In this document: in pieces, positions 9,146 through 18,740 of the stretch
Layout: every line of letters starts with the position of its first letter
How positions within the stretch are numbered: the first letter of the stretch is position 1
Assembly: GCA_016715885.1 (NCBI GenBank)
Contig: JADJXL010000025.1
Span: forward strand, 310,001 to 374,000
Reading direction: 5' to 3'
DNA length: 64,000 nt
From: Polyangiaceae bacterium
GTDB lineage: Bacteria > Myxococcota_A > Polyangia > Polyangiales > Polyangiaceae
Position numbers and translations under genes: made by a program
Notes under the pieces: generated by a model
The model's database searches: none
What the model saw: the letters and a program-made list of their open reading frames with translations, nothing else
What the model was told of the DNA's origin: nothing

Positions 9146-9247
9146 TTGGGAGCGAGTCTTGATTTGTGCGCTCGCTACGCGCGCGTGGGACGCGCGCTGC
9201 GCGAGGCCCCCATACCCCCCGGGGACAAACCGTGACCTGACGTCAGA

Positions 9248-10540
9248 TCAATGCGGGTTGCTCGGTGGATGGTCCTTGTGGTCCCCATGAACCTCGGGTC
9301 GCAGCGACGGATGGGGAATGCGCCCACCAGGTCTGACCCCCGGATCGATCGTTTGTCCTTTCGCGATGAGCGACCGTGAGAGCGCGCGGTGTTTGGCCTC
9401 GATCACCGCCGTGAACGTATTGACGAGCTGCAAGAACGTCTCGGGAGGCAAGCCTTTGTCCGTGATCTTTGCCTCCGCGTCACGGACGCCCTTGAGGAAC
9501 GCGTCGAAGGCAGGCGTTGTGATTTTCGCCCATGTTTCGCTCGTGTTCTTCGGATCTGGCGCGGCTTTCGCACCATCGCCAGCCTTCGTACCGAGGGTCT
9601 TCACGCCTTCGACCGACTTCTCGAGCGTACCGAGGGCCGTCTTGTACGCAGCGGCGTCGATCTTCTTCGCGACGAGCAGCCCGATGATCGCACGAGCATC
9701 CGTGTACGCCTGAAGCACCGCTTTCTCCCCTTCGTCGAGCTTGCTCATGTCGACGGGGTTCTTTTCCCGATGCGCGTTGATCGCGGCGCCGAGTTTTTCC
9801 GAGAGCTCATCAAGCTTGGCAAAGTCTGCGACGAGCTTCTTGTGCAGCTCTTTGCCCTTCTCGAATTTGTCTTTCTTGTACTCTTCGCGTTGGTAATAAA
9901 CGCTTGCAGCAGCAACGTTTCTGCTCAGCTCGAGCGCGAACGGCGCGAAGTCTTTCAGCGCAGCGTCGACGTCGGGCATCGCCGGCTCTTTGAGTCCCGC
10001 GGCGACGGTGCATGCTCGCGCGTTACGCTCGTGCGGTGCACGAAGCCCCATGTCCGCGATGCGACGCCCCATGGCTGCGCTGCCCGGTGGAACCGGAACG
10101 GCAACGGCGGATGCCGCAGTTCGTGCAGAGCCGCCAGGCGAAGGCGCCAGCGCTGCCTTCGGCCCAGCGCTCGATGCGCCTGGTGCAGTTGGCGGAACGA
10201 GCGACGCGGACGGCGGCGACGGCATGCCAAAATTGGGGAGCTTCTTCTCGCTCGGCTCGTCTTTGCCCAGGCTGGCCAGGTACGCCTCACGCGCCTGACG
10301 CAACGTGAGCGTCCCGAAGTAGCAAACCTCGAGGCGGTAATCCTTCATCGCCTGAGGGTCGATCTTGGGTACGGGCGCCATCGTGTTGCGGAGCGGCAAC
10401 TTTGGCTTTGCGCTCGCCGACGCCGCAGCGGAAGGCGCCGATTCGGGCTGCGTCTGAACGGGTTCATCCTTCTTGCAACCGGCCAGGACAGACGGGACAA
10501 GCACAAGCACGAAAGGCACGATGGATCCAAACCGCAACAT
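9248..10540 (-). CDS. Lipoprotein, DUF3829/YiiG-like
   Basis: The 430-aa product begins MLRFGSIVPFVLVLVPSVLAGC, a lipoprotein signal with an LAGC lipobox. The ATG at 10540 has GAGGAGG 8 nt upstream and is preferred over an upstream in-frame start. After a Pro/Ala/Ser linker comes a helical domain beginning around ACTVAAGLKEP and ending HRALSRSLIAKG. This pattern resembles the DUF3829 family of bacterial lipoproteins, whose function is unknown. A GTTTGTCC octamer lies in its 3' part and a GGACAAAC just downstream. Confidence 0.75.
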   Translation of the reverse strand: MLRFGSIVPFVLVLVPSVLAGCKKDEPVQTQPESAPSAAASASAKPKLPLRNTMAPVPKIDPQAMKDYRLEVCYFGTLTLRQAREAYLASLGKDEPSEKKLPNFGMPSPPSASLVPPTAPGASSAGPKAALAPSPGGSARTAASAVAVPVPPGSAAMGRRIADMGLRAPHERNARACTVAAGLKEPAMPDVDAALKDFAPFALELSRNVAAASVYYQREEYKKDKFEKGKELHKKLVADFAKLDELSEKLGAAINAHREKNPVDMSKLDEGEKAVLQAYTDARAIIGLLVAKKIDAAAYKTALGTLEKSVEGVKTLGTKAGDGAKAAPDPKNTSETWAKITTPAFDAFLKGVRDAEAKITDKGLPPETFLQLVNTFTAVIEAKHRALSRSLIAKGQTIDPGVRPGGRIPHPSLRPEVHGDHKDHPPSNPH

Positions 10541-10702
10541 GAAACAGTCCTCCTCACACGACCAGGACACGAGCAAAGCTTTGCCAGGCTGAGCCGGTCC
10601 GGCATCATGCCCCAGTGGATGCGACTTTCAAGCACCCCGACGGGCCTGTGTGCAATGGATATCGCTCCGTACCCACCGTGGGCGTAGCCTGGAGTCATCC
10701 CC

Positions 10703-11497
10703 GTGCGATTTGAACGCGTGCCGCTCGACAAGCTGAGAATCGAGGACGAGCGATCGTATCGCCACATCGGGCTTTACGACGCGCTGAAACGAGCACTGCT
10801 CCGCGACGACATCCTGTTTTGGGTCCCACGCAAAGGCTCGGGCAAAGCGCGATGGGATCGAGTGCTCTTTCTGAACCTGACGTTCTGGACACCTGGTGAA
10901 CCAGGCGATGTACTCGAAAGCAATTCCATTCCCGCAGACGTGATGATGCACGCCGCTTGGCACCATCTGACTCGACGAGCTCTCGTGCAGAACGAGCAAG
11001 CATCGGCACCACCGAGTTACGACGCGCTCTTCTTGGGCGAGGCGATCGCGAGCGCGTTCGACCTGTATCTCGTGGGCCGCTTACTCGGACACGCGCCCGA
11101 TGCGTCCTTTCTCGAGACGCAAGTTCCGGCCATGGCAGATGCGGCCGAGCAAGCAGGCATGCCCGCTGATGCGTTCGAGACGATGCTCGACGAAGTCGCA
11201 GACGATCCGGATCGAGCGTTCGAGGATCTGCGGCAGCTTCTGTTCGATGCATGCATGTCGTTGGTGAACAAACGATCCGTGGGAGAAGCGGCTGACGCGA
11301 TCGCGGCGTTCGACGGGCACCGCTTTGGTCCCTTGCTTCATCACTACGAGCTGTCGACGTGGATCCTCTACGCACGCGCTTACGGGCAGCCAGCAGATGC
11401 TCGCGACGCCGATGTTCAGCGCATCGACGCGGCGCTGCGCAGCGCGCCTGTCGCACTGGATTGGCTCGAGCGAAATTGGCTGAATGGTTTGTCTTGA
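10703..11497 (+). CDS. Conserved hypothetical protein
   Basis: The 264-aa product starts at a GTG (MRFERVPLDKL) with GGAG about 8 nt upstream. It is cytoplasmic and acidic, with a motif-like MMHAAWHHLTRRAL near residue 83 and SYDALFLGEAIASAFDLYLVG, an HH and GE pattern that could hold a metal. No family is recognised. It lies 33 bp before the next gene on the same strand, so the two are probably co-transcribed. Confidence 0.75.
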   Translation: MRFERVPLDKLRIEDERSYRHIGLYDALKRALLRDDILFWVPRKGSGKARWDRVLFLNLTFWTPGEPGDVLESNSIPADVMMHAAWHHLTRRALVQNEQASAPPSYDALFLGEAIASAFDLYLVGRLLGHAPDASFLETQVPAMADAAEQAGMPADAFETMLDEVADDPDRAFEDLRQLLFDACMSLVNKRSVGEAADAIAAFDGHRFGPLLHHYELSTWILYARAYGQPADARDADVQRIDAALRSAPVALDWLERNWLNGLS

Positions 11498-11530
11498 ACG
11501 ATTGACGATCGTCTGTTGAAACGGAGCACG

Positions 11531-12916
11531 ATGAGCGACAAGGACACCAATGCGAAATCGGACACCATGACCGACTCCGCGGATGCCCCCAGAGCGTCGA
11601 CGTTGTCGATCGCGCCGATGGACTTGTCGATCGATGCGGTCACGGTGCCGCCTCCTCCGACATCGGGAGCAGCAGGCCCAGGCTCGCTGAGCATTCCGCG
11701 TGCGCCTCGAGTCCCGCAGGAGAGCAAGCCTGCCAAGAAGAAGCGCAGCGAGGACGACATCTTTTCGATCTTCGACGTCGAAACGAACACGGCGTCGGAC
11801 GACATCCCGATTTCGGTCCAGTTCGACAAGAAGCCCGAGCCTGCCCCGGAAAAACCCAAGTCGCAGCTTGGCTCGCGTTCGGAAGAACGTGAAATCACGC
11901 GGAGCCGGCAGATCCCGGTCGATGAAGATCTCTTCAACCTGTCGGTAGGGCTGTTTTCGACGCCGGACAGATCGCCGCTCGTCGCTCCCGACATGTCCGC
12001 GCTGGTGGGCCCCGGTTTGTCCGACAAGACGTCTTCCAAAGCTGCATCGACGTCCGCGCTCGATGACATTGCGCTGCTCAGTGCAGCCGCGGCAGCGCCA
12101 CTCGCACCGCTCGAGCCAAAGGCGCTTGCTGCTCCGGTAAAAGCCGCGACGGATGCCCCGAAGCCGACGAGCACGGGGCCGAATCGCAAGGGAATCGTGC
12201 TCGGTGCCATCGCAGCAGTGCTCGTCATCGGAGGCGTTTTCTTCTTCATGCAGAAGTCGTCGACGCCGACCGAGCCGACAGCATCGGCGACGCCCGCGTC
12301 GACATCGACCGAAGCAGCGCTCGACACGCGGCCGGGTCAAACGCCGGAAGCGGTAGAACCGCGCGTAGCCAAGACAGAATCACCCGAGGACAAACCTGCG
12401 GTCGCGGACAAACCAGCATCGGCGACGGCAGCAGACAGCACGCCGAAGGACTCGTCCGACAAACCAGCGAAAGTCGCCGACTCGGACAAGCCGACCGCCC
12501 AAGGAAAACCGTCCGAACCTGAAACAAAGGACAAACCGGCGGAACCTGAACAACCTGCCGGGCCTTCCAAAGCGAAAAGTTTGGCTGAAGCCATGGCCGC
12601 GGCGACTGCCGGCGGTGCACCAGCGACCCCGCCCCCTACGGGAGGTTCCGAATTCAACAAGAGCGCCGCGTCCTCAGCGCTCAACGCCGCCGCGGGCGCT
12701 GCCGCAGGTTGCAAAGCTCCGGGCGATCCGAGCGGAGTGGCCCGTGTAAGCGTCACGTTTGCCCCATCGGGACGTGCCACGCGCGCGCTCGTGAACGGGC
12801 CGCCGTTCTCGGGCACCGCGACGGGCGGTTGCATCGCCAACGCGTTCAAACGCGCATCCGTCCCCCCCTTCGATGGCGGCCCCGTCACGGTGTCCAAGTC
12901 CGTGACGATCCGCTGA
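11531..12916 (+). CDS. Single-pass membrane protein with AgmX/TonB-C-like C-terminal domain
   Basis: The 461-aa product starts at the ATG at 11531, with GGAG 4 nt upstream of the ATG; a TTG at 11516 is less likely. A disordered N-terminal half precedes one membrane segment (GIVLGAIAAVLVIGGVFFFM, about residues 218-237). A Lys/Pro/Asp-rich linker follows with several copies of DKPA. The C-terminal domain (VARVSVTFAPSGRATRALVNGP…GGCIANAFKRASVPPF) is the module common in myxobacterial envelope proteins. The linker contains three GGACAAAC octamers. The role is unknown. Confidence 0.8.
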   Translation: MSDKDTNAKSDTMTDSADAPRASTLSIAPMDLSIDAVTVPPPPTSGAAGPGSLSIPRAPRVPQESKPAKKKRSEDDIFSIFDVETNTASDDIPISVQFDKKPEPAPEKPKSQLGSRSEEREITRSRQIPVDEDLFNLSVGLFSTPDRSPLVAPDMSALVGPGLSDKTSSKAASTSALDDIALLSAAAAAPLAPLEPKALAAPVKAATDAPKPTSTGPNRKGIVLGAIAAVLVIGGVFFFMQKSSTPTEPTASATPASTSTEAALDTRPGQTPEAVEPRVAKTESPEDKPAVADKPASATAADSTPKDSSDKPAKVADSDKPTAQGKPSEPETKDKPAEPEQPAGPSKAKSLAEAMAAATAGGAPATPPPTGGSEFNKSAASSALNAAAGAAAGCKAPGDPSGVARVSVTFAPSGRATRALVNGPPFSGTATGGCIANAFKRASVPPFDGGPVTVSKSVTIR

Positions 12917-12971
12917 TCGCAAAGAACGCATCGACGACGGGCAAACCTTTTCTTATGCTGCGCCCGCCCCC

Positions 12972-14744
12972 GTGCTCCTTGCTCTACACGTAAAAAACTT
13001 CGTCCTCATGGATTCGCTCGAGCTCCGTCTCGAGCCTGGCTTCAACGTCCTCACGGGCGAAACCGGAGCCGGCAAGTCCATCGTCGTCGGCGCCCTATCG
13101 CTCGTGCTCGGCGGTCGCAGCAATGCCGATCAAATTCGTCCTGGCTCGGACGAAGCCGAAATCGAAGCGCTGTTCGACGTGACAAACAACCAGCAGGTTG
13201 CCGCAGCGCTCGAAGCAGCAGGCGTGTCCGCGGGAGGCGAGCTCGTCATCCGCCGCGTCGTGCAGCAAAACGGCCGGTCGCGTGCCTACTTGAACGGGCG
13301 CCTATGCACCGCGGGTGAGCTTGCAGCGCTCGCATCGAACCTCGTCGACGTCGCATCGCAACACGAAAGCGTCGCGCTCACCGACCCATCGACGCACCTT
13401 GGATACCTCGATCGTTTCGGCCACCTTTCGGGCGCACGCGAGGAACTGACGGCCGACGTCGTGGAGCTCGAACGAGTCGTTGCGCAAATCCGCAGCGTAC
13501 GTGAAGCCGAACGCGGTCGAGCCGAACGAGAAGCGTTTCTGCGTTTTCAGCTCCAAAGCATCGATGCGATCGCACCGAAGCCCGGCGAGCTCGACGAGCT
13601 TGCGTCCGAACGCCAACGCCTTCGCCACGCAGGCAAACTTCGTGAGCTCACCGAACGCGCCGTCGCACGGCTCGATCAAGGCGACCAAGCTATCTGTGAC
13701 GAGCTTGCACGTTTGTCGCGGGACCTGAACACCGCCGCAGAGCTCGATCCGAGCCTCGACAAGACCGCCCGCGCGCTCGACAGTTGTTTTGCCGAACTAC
13801 GCGAAATCACGCGTGAAATCGAGCGGTATACCGAACGTGCCGAGGCAAACCCTGCGCGTTTGTCCGAGGTCGAAGAGCGGATGTACCGCATCGAAGGGCT
13901 GTTGCGACAACACGGCGGGACGATCGAAACCGTGCTGGAGGCGCGTGCGCGCATCACGGCGGAGCTCGAATCGCTGGACAACGTCGAATCACGCATCGAA
14001 GAGCTCGAACGAGAACGCGATCGCCGTTTGCGCGATGCTTCGGAACGTGCGCGGCTCCTGTCGAACAAGCGACGCGAAGCGGGCAAACGGCTGGGCGAAT
14101 CGATCAGCGCAGAGCTTGCAGAGCTGGGCATGGGCGGAGCGCGCGTGGTCGTCGATGTCGAAACGCTGTCTGGAGAACGGTCGGAGCTCGTCGTCGATGG
14201 AGCTCGTCTCGGGCGCGACGGAATCGATCGCGTGGAGTTCCTGATTGCGCCGAACAAAGGGATCGATCCGAAACCGCTGCGCAAGATCGCATCCGGCGGC
14301 GAGTTGTCCCGAGCTCTCTTGGCGCTCAAACGAACGCTCGCCGATTCGGGCCCAGCGGGGCTTTACGTATTCGATGAAGTGGACGCAGGCGTGGGTGGTG
14401 CCATCGCCGATCGCATCGGTCGCGCGATCGCGGACGTCGCGCGACATCATCAAGTTTTGTGCATCACGCACCTCGCGCCAATCGCAGCCTTCGCGAATAA
14501 ACACTTCGTCGTCTCGAAGCAAGTGGAAGGTGGGATGACGAAGAGCACCGTGACCCCAGTCGCGGACAAACAGCGTGTCGCCGAGGTAGCGCGGATGCTT
14601 TCAGGCGCGAAGGTTACGCAAAGCGCGCTGGATGCTGCGGGCGAGCTGTTGCGTGAAGCGGCGCAAGTCGTGGAGCGACGCGCTACGGCCACGTCGACCG
14701 GGACAAACGCTCGCCCCGCGCGCGGAAAAACATCCAAACGCTGA
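12972..14744 (+). CDS. recN: DNA repair protein RecN
   Basis: RecN is an SMC-like ATPase used in double-strand-break repair. The 590-aa product begins MLLALHVKNFVLMDSLELRL and has Walker A GETGAGKSI (about 33-41). Two long coiled-coil arms follow. The C-terminal half has the ABC signature ASGGELSRALLALK and Walker B YVFDEVDAGVGG. The start is a GTG without a strong ribosome-binding site. Its stop codon abuts the stop codon of the convergent gene with no intervening base. Confidence 0.96.
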   Translation: MLLALHVKNFVLMDSLELRLEPGFNVLTGETGAGKSIVVGALSLVLGGRSNADQIRPGSDEAEIEALFDVTNNQQVAAALEAAGVSAGGELVIRRVVQQNGRSRAYLNGRLCTAGELAALASNLVDVASQHESVALTDPSTHLGYLDRFGHLSGAREELTADVVELERVVAQIRSVREAERGRAEREAFLRFQLQSIDAIAPKPGELDELASERQRLRHAGKLRELTERAVARLDQGDQAICDELARLSRDLNTAAELDPSLDKTARALDSCFAELREITREIERYTERAEANPARLSEVEERMYRIEGLLRQHGGTIETVLEARARITAELESLDNVESRIEELERERDRRLRDASERARLLSNKRREAGKRLGESISAELAELGMGGARVVVDVETLSGERSELVVDGARLGRDGIDRVEFLIAPNKGIDPKPLRKIASGGELSRALLALKRTLADSGPAGLYVFDEVDAGVGGAIADRIGRAIADVARHHQVLCITHLAPIAAFANKHFVVSKQVEGGMTKSTVTPVADKQRVAEVARMLSGAKVTQSALDAAGELLREAAQVVERRATATSTGTNARPARGKTSKR

Positions 14745-16271
14745 TCACGCGCGTGCGAGCGCGTAGTCTTCGAGGTCCACGCGTATGAGGCCCTCGAGCC
14801 ACGGGTGCGCGTGGATCACGGTGCGGTACATCGCCTGAGCGATGCGCCGGTAACTCGCGTGCCCTTGCTTTGCCGACCGCAGCTCGATGACGTGCATGAC
14901 TTCGCGCAGATTGAGCGTCCACAGCGTGCGAATGCGGAATCCAAGCGGCACGGCGTATTGCGCTTCGAGCGGGAACTCGGCCTCGAGCTGTTCCCACGCA
15001 TCGATCGCGGTGGCCATGGTGCGCGTATACGAGTCCGCCAGGCCAAACTCGACAAGCTCTGCAGGCGTCTCGAATCCCAGCCTGCACGTGAGTCGTTGGG
15101 TTGTCGGCAAGAGCATTCGATGCCGCTGCAAGTCGCGATACGCGCCGTAGTCGAGCAAAAACTCGAACGTCATCGTCGTCGCCTCGAATGCGCGCGGCGC
15201 CGCATCATAAGGCCCTCGACGTTCGAGCGACGCACGCAGGATCCCTTCCCGCTCGGCTCTCGTCGCTTGCCTCAGTGCCTCGACGAGCCCCCGAAGGTGC
15301 ACGTTCGGTTCGCTTCCGTCATAGGCCAGCGCGACGAGGATGCGGTCGAGAGCATCGGGATCGTGGCGCACGAGGCGCACGGGTTGCCCAATCACGCTGG
15401 TGACCGACGTATCCCAAGGTCCAGGAGAATAAATCGCGCTGAGTTTTTCTTGAACGCACTCGTGCAAAGTGGCGCGGTAAGGGTTTTCCCTGGCGTACTT
15501 GACGAGCGTCGGAGCGACGGTGAGCGACGCGCGATGCATCGCGGTCGCCAGTCCGCGCACTTCGCTCAAAGGATTCGACAACATCTTCGACAGAAGCCCT
15601 TCGAGCGCTCGTGCATTCGCGGACAAACCAATGTTCGTCCGCGTTCCTGCAGGCAGTAGCCCTCGAAGCAAGTCACACGCTTGGGCGCGAATCGCCGCAG
15701 CATACGCACCGTCCGTCATGCCCTCGGCGCGCGGCAAACGAGCCTTGAGCGCTTCCGTGACGACGGGCATCAGATCTAGATACGACGCGAAGAGCTGCTC
15801 GCATGTACTGCGGTAAAGCGCATGGAGTTTGTCTCCCAGAACGGGAAGATCGACGAAGCTATTGCGGTCGAACACCACGTAACGCGTGCTCTTTTCGGTG
15901 AACGATCCGAGCCTCAGATCTTCGATGACCTTCGACGCGACGATGCTGACGTTTTCGAGCGCCAGATGAACGACGGCGTGTTCCGCAACGGAGGCGTGGC
16001 CGTATCCGACGACCCACTTTTCGTGGAAGGCTCGGGCTTTTTCCGTGGCAAGGCCAAACGAAGGACGGGCAGCGACTCCTTCAACGACATCGATCTCTTG
16101 ATCGGCAAGCAGTCGAGCGAGGTTTGTCCGGAGGTCATCGCGGCTGCGCGAGTAATACGCGAAAAGCACGGCGATGACTTCTTCTGGCAGCCCACTCAGG
16201 GCGAAAACGTCATCCGTCGTGCTGGAGACGTAGGGCGCGATTCTCGCGGAAGCGGCGTCGTCGAGAGGCAT
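14745..16271 (-). CDS. ThyX-like protein (FAD-dependent thymidylate synthase superfamily), duplicated domain
   Basis: The 508-aa product is about twice the usual ThyX length and appears to hold two ThyX-like halves. The first has GYGHASVAEHAVVHLALENVS and EKSTRYVVFD. The second has YRDLQRHRMLLPTTQRL and MHVIELRSAKQGHASYRR. The catalytic ThyX motif RHRxxSxNExSxRY is not intact in either half, because LLPTTQ replaces the serine-containing segment. Thymidylate synthesis is therefore doubtful. It follows map by 15 bp on the same strand. Confidence 0.8.
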   Translation of the reverse strand: MPLDDAASARIAPYVSSTTDDVFALSGLPEEVIAVLFAYYSRSRDDLRTNLARLLADQEIDVVEGVAARPSFGLATEKARAFHEKWVVGYGHASVAEHAVVHLALENVSIVASKVIEDLRLGSFTEKSTRYVVFDRNSFVDLPVLGDKLHALYRSTCEQLFASYLDLMPVVTEALKARLPRAEGMTDGAYAAAIRAQACDLLRGLLPAGTRTNIGLSANARALEGLLSKMLSNPLSEVRGLATAMHRASLTVAPTLVKYARENPYRATLHECVQEKLSAIYSPGPWDTSVTSVIGQPVRLVRHDPDALDRILVALAYDGSEPNVHLRGLVEALRQATRAEREGILRASLERRGPYDAAPRAFEATTMTFEFLLDYGAYRDLQRHRMLLPTTQRLTCRLGFETPAELVEFGLADSYTRTMATAIDAWEQLEAEFPLEAQYAVPLGFRIRTLWTLNLREVMHVIELRSAKQGHASYRRIAQAMYRTVIHAHPWLEGLIRVDLEDYALARA

Positions 16272-16286
16272 GTTGTTCTCGATGGA

Positions 16287-17114
16287 TCAGGGGGAGATGG
16301 CAGCCGGAATGGACGCCGAGGAAAACACGTCTCCAAAGATCTCGCTGTTCGAAAGTTTTCGATTTCGACGCGTGAGAACCTCGCAACTCGTCTTCGTCAC
16401 CACGATGGTGTGCTCGAACTGAGCCGACAACGAACGATCCAATGTCACGGCCGTCCACTTGTCGTCGAGCACTTCGACTTCGTGTGTGCCGACGTTGATC
16501 ATGGGCTCGATCGTAAAGCACATCCCGGCTCGAAGGCGCATGCCTTGGCCGCGTTTGCCCACGTGGGAAACCTGCGGAGCTTCGTGGAATTGCCGGCCAA
16601 TTCCGTGCCCGACGAACGCTCGAACGACGGAGCAACCTTCAGCTTCGGCAAACGCTTGAATGGCTGCGCCGATGTCACCAAGACGCGCGCCTTCACGAAC
16701 CTCGGCGATCGCAAGCTCGAGAGTTCGTCGCGACACTTCCGTGACGTGTTTGGCCTCGGGCGATGGTTTGCCGATGTAGAACGTCGCCGACGTGTCACCG
16801 AAGAACCCTTTGTAGATCGTGGTGACATCGACATTGATGATGTCGCCCGGCTCGAGGACACGACGCCCGGGAATGCCATGGCAGACGACTTCGTTGACCG
16901 ACGTGCACACGCTTTTCGGGAAGCCGTGGTAGTTGAGCGGCGCTGGCCAGCCGCCGCGGCGCACGGTGTCGTCGTGAACGAACCGGTTGATGTCCTCGGT
17001 GGTGATGCCCGGGCGGAGCATTTCGCCTACGCCCAAGAGGGTTTCGGCGGCCATTTGGCCGACGACGCGCATCGCCTCGACCTCTTTGAACGTCTTGACG
17101 CTGACACTGCTCAC
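16287..17114 (-). CDS. map: Methionine aminopeptidase, type I
   Basis: Map removes the initiator methionine from nascent proteins. The metal-binding ligands are in place: the aspartates of VDVTTIYKGFFGDTSA, the His in VGHGIGRQFHE, the Glu in FTIEPMI and the last Glu in SAQFEHTIVV. The GTG at 17114 (SSVSVKTFKEVEAMRVVG) is preferred because GGAG lies 6 nt upstream. A GTG at 17150 would add 12 residues. It is the first gene of a two-gene operon with the ThyX-like protein. Confidence 0.95.
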   Translation of the reverse strand: MSSVSVKTFKEVEAMRVVGQMAAETLLGVGEMLRPGITTEDINRFVHDDTVRRGGWPAPLNYHGFPKSVCTSVNEVVCHGIPGRRVLEPGDIINVDVTTIYKGFFGDTSATFYIGKPSPEAKHVTEVSRRTLELAIAEVREGARLGDIGAAIQAFAEAEGCSVVRAFVGHGIGRQFHEAPQVSHVGKRGQGMRLRAGMCFTIEPMINVGTHEVEVLDDKWTAVTLDRSLSAQFEHTIVVTKTSCEVLTRRNRKLSNSEIFGDVFSSASIPAAISP

Positions 17115-17409
17115 AGTCGGCTCCGCTCGAAGATCGTCACGTTTCGGCACGTTGGCCTAGCACGATGGGCATGCGCTGTCAGTGGTGGCGGGAAGCGTAG
17201 AGCGGAGTCGTTTACGAAACGCGTTGATTTTCTTTCCATCGATTCCCCAGCCGGCACGTCGAACGGCGCAAACTGACCGCGCTGGGCATTTTGGGCGCAC
17301 TTGTTTCTCTTGCTAGCCTGCTCTTGCTAGCGTGCACTTGCCCGCAAACGGTCCATGGTTTGAAATTCCGAGGTTCGGCTGCGAGCCGACACGGCGGAGG
17401 GTTGAGGAG

Positions 17410-18252
17410 ATGAAGGCGAACAAGATCTGGGGCGCGCTCCTGGCGACGACATTCGGCCTCGCGGCCATGAGTGCCGTGACAGACGCAGAAGCGCAAAAGA
17501 AGAAGAAAGCGACCGAGGCTCCTGCACTCACCGGCCCGGCGCAAGCCGTCAAGCCCATCCAGATCCCCCCCGCAACCGCACCGTTGAAATGGGGTTTGAC
17601 GATAAAAGAGACTTGGAAGGCGATCGACACGATGCTCGACACCGAATACAAGCCCCTCTACCAAAAGGTGTCGCCGGGCGTGAAAATGAAGCAGCTCGAT
17701 GCTGCGCTCAGGGAAGAGAAAAACGCCTTCCGCCGCAGCCGCATCGACTTCGGCAACCTTCCCGTCGCACTCGACTCCACGCCGCTCAAAGGCGAATACA
17801 CCTACAAGAACAACGAGTCGATCCTGACGCTCAGCCGCAACGGCGAGATGCGGTATTTCTTCTTCATCCAGGACCGGCTCTGGAAAATCATCGACGAGGT
17901 CCAGCTCAGCGAAAAAAGCCCCTGGGGCAAGACGTTCCAGGACGCCGCGGTAAAACTGACGGCGCAGTACGGCGCAGTGGGCCGCGTGATTCAACCGAAC
18001 CCGGACAAACAAATCTACGTCACGACGGTCGACTGGAAGGACGCAACGACGCATGTGCGGCTCGTCGAGCGCCACGAAACGGCAGTGGCGATCGTGTACG
18101 AAGACAACGCAACGCTCGCAAACATCGACACCCTCAGGGCAAACAAGCCCGTCGTGGAAGACGACATCGATCCGGCCGTTCGCGCAGCAGCTCGTGGCTC
18201 CGAACCACCGCCCGGACCCCCGCAAGCAGCGGAAAAAGACAAGAAGAAGTAA
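17410..18252 (+). CDS. Secreted protein of unknown function
   Basis: The 280-aa product starts at the ATG at 17410 (MKANKIWGALLATTFGLAAM), a Sec-type signal ending near TDAEA. GGAGGG lies about 7 nt upstream; the frame extends further upstream without signal character. The mature part has a KGEYTYKNNESILTLSR…MRYFFFIQDRLWKI stretch suggesting a beta-rich fold, and it ends in a Lys-rich tail. No family is recognised. A strong terminator follows 30 bp later. Confidence 0.75.
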   Translation: MKANKIWGALLATTFGLAAMSAVTDAEAQKKKKATEAPALTGPAQAVKPIQIPPATAPLKWGLTIKETWKAIDTMLDTEYKPLYQKVSPGVKMKQLDAALREEKNAFRRSRIDFGNLPVALDSTPLKGEYTYKNNESILTLSRNGEMRYFFFIQDRLWKIIDEVQLSEKSPWGKTFQDAAVKLTAQYGAVGRVIQPNPDKQIYVTTVDWKDATTHVRLVERHETAVAIVYEDNATLANIDTLRANKPVVEDDIDPAVRAAARGSEPPPGPPQAAEKDKKK

Positions 18253-18281
18253 GTTTTTCTGGGCAGTACCAGAAAGAGAAC

Positions 18282-18318
18282 GACGGCGAGTGCCTCATGC
18301 GCTCGCCGTCTTTTTTTT
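18282..18318 (+). terminator. Rho-independent terminator
   Basis: GACGGCGAG (18282-18290) pairs perfectly with CTCGCCGTC (18302-18310) and is followed directly by eight T residues. It ends transcription of the secreted protein gene and could work partly in the other direction for the NifU-like gene. Confidence 0.92.
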
Positions 18319-18364
18319 GAGGCCCAACGATTACGTTCGTGCGAACGCCCGACAGGGCATCCGT

Positions 18365-18631
18365 TCACGAAATGAGCGACGCGCCTTCGGGAATGCGGAT
18401 GCCGCTCGAAACGACGACCCGCACCGTCGGCGCAACCGCGTGCACCGCAGGCTCGATGACGCCCTTCACCGTCAAGTTCACGCCCGGACAACCTGCGCAC
18501 ATACCCGCAAGGTGAAGCGTGAGCTGATCGGGCTCGAGCGCCACGAGGTAGACCTCACCTTGATCGGCTCGCACGAGCGGCGCGATGACCTCGCGACAAA
18601 CCTTCATCATCTGGTCGATGTTTGCAGGCAT
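18365..18631 (-). CDS. NifU-like Fe-S scaffold domain protein
   Basis: The 88-aa product matches a stand-alone NifU C-terminal domain, which assembles and transfers [4Fe-4S] clusters. The motif LHLAGMCAGCPGVNLTVKG has the CxxC cluster ligands, and the segment around EVYLVALEPDQLTLHL fits the fold. GGAG lies a few bases before the ATG. It is a solitary small gene. Confidence 0.88.
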   Translation of the reverse strand: MPANIDQMMKVCREVIAPLVRADQGEVYLVALEPDQLTLHLAGMCAGCPGVNLTVKGVIEPAVHAVAPTVRVVVSSGIRIPEGASLIS

Positions 18632-18740
18632 CGTCTCCGACTATCTCCGCGCTCGACGCTAGCATGATCCGGCCCGCAAACGCATACCCTCATGCCGCCC
18701 CGAGCGAAACGTCGCGTCTTTCCGCTCTCCGCAGCGCGGA

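Noticed and set aside
9389..10687. 432-codon plus-strand frame opposite the DUF3829-like lipoprotein
   Set aside because: Arg/Cys-rich random composition; the lipoprotein frame has a signal peptide and a ribosome-binding site.
15822..17276. 484-codon plus-strand frame opposite the ThyX-like gene and map
   Set aside because: It is a shadow frame of the two genes on the other strand.
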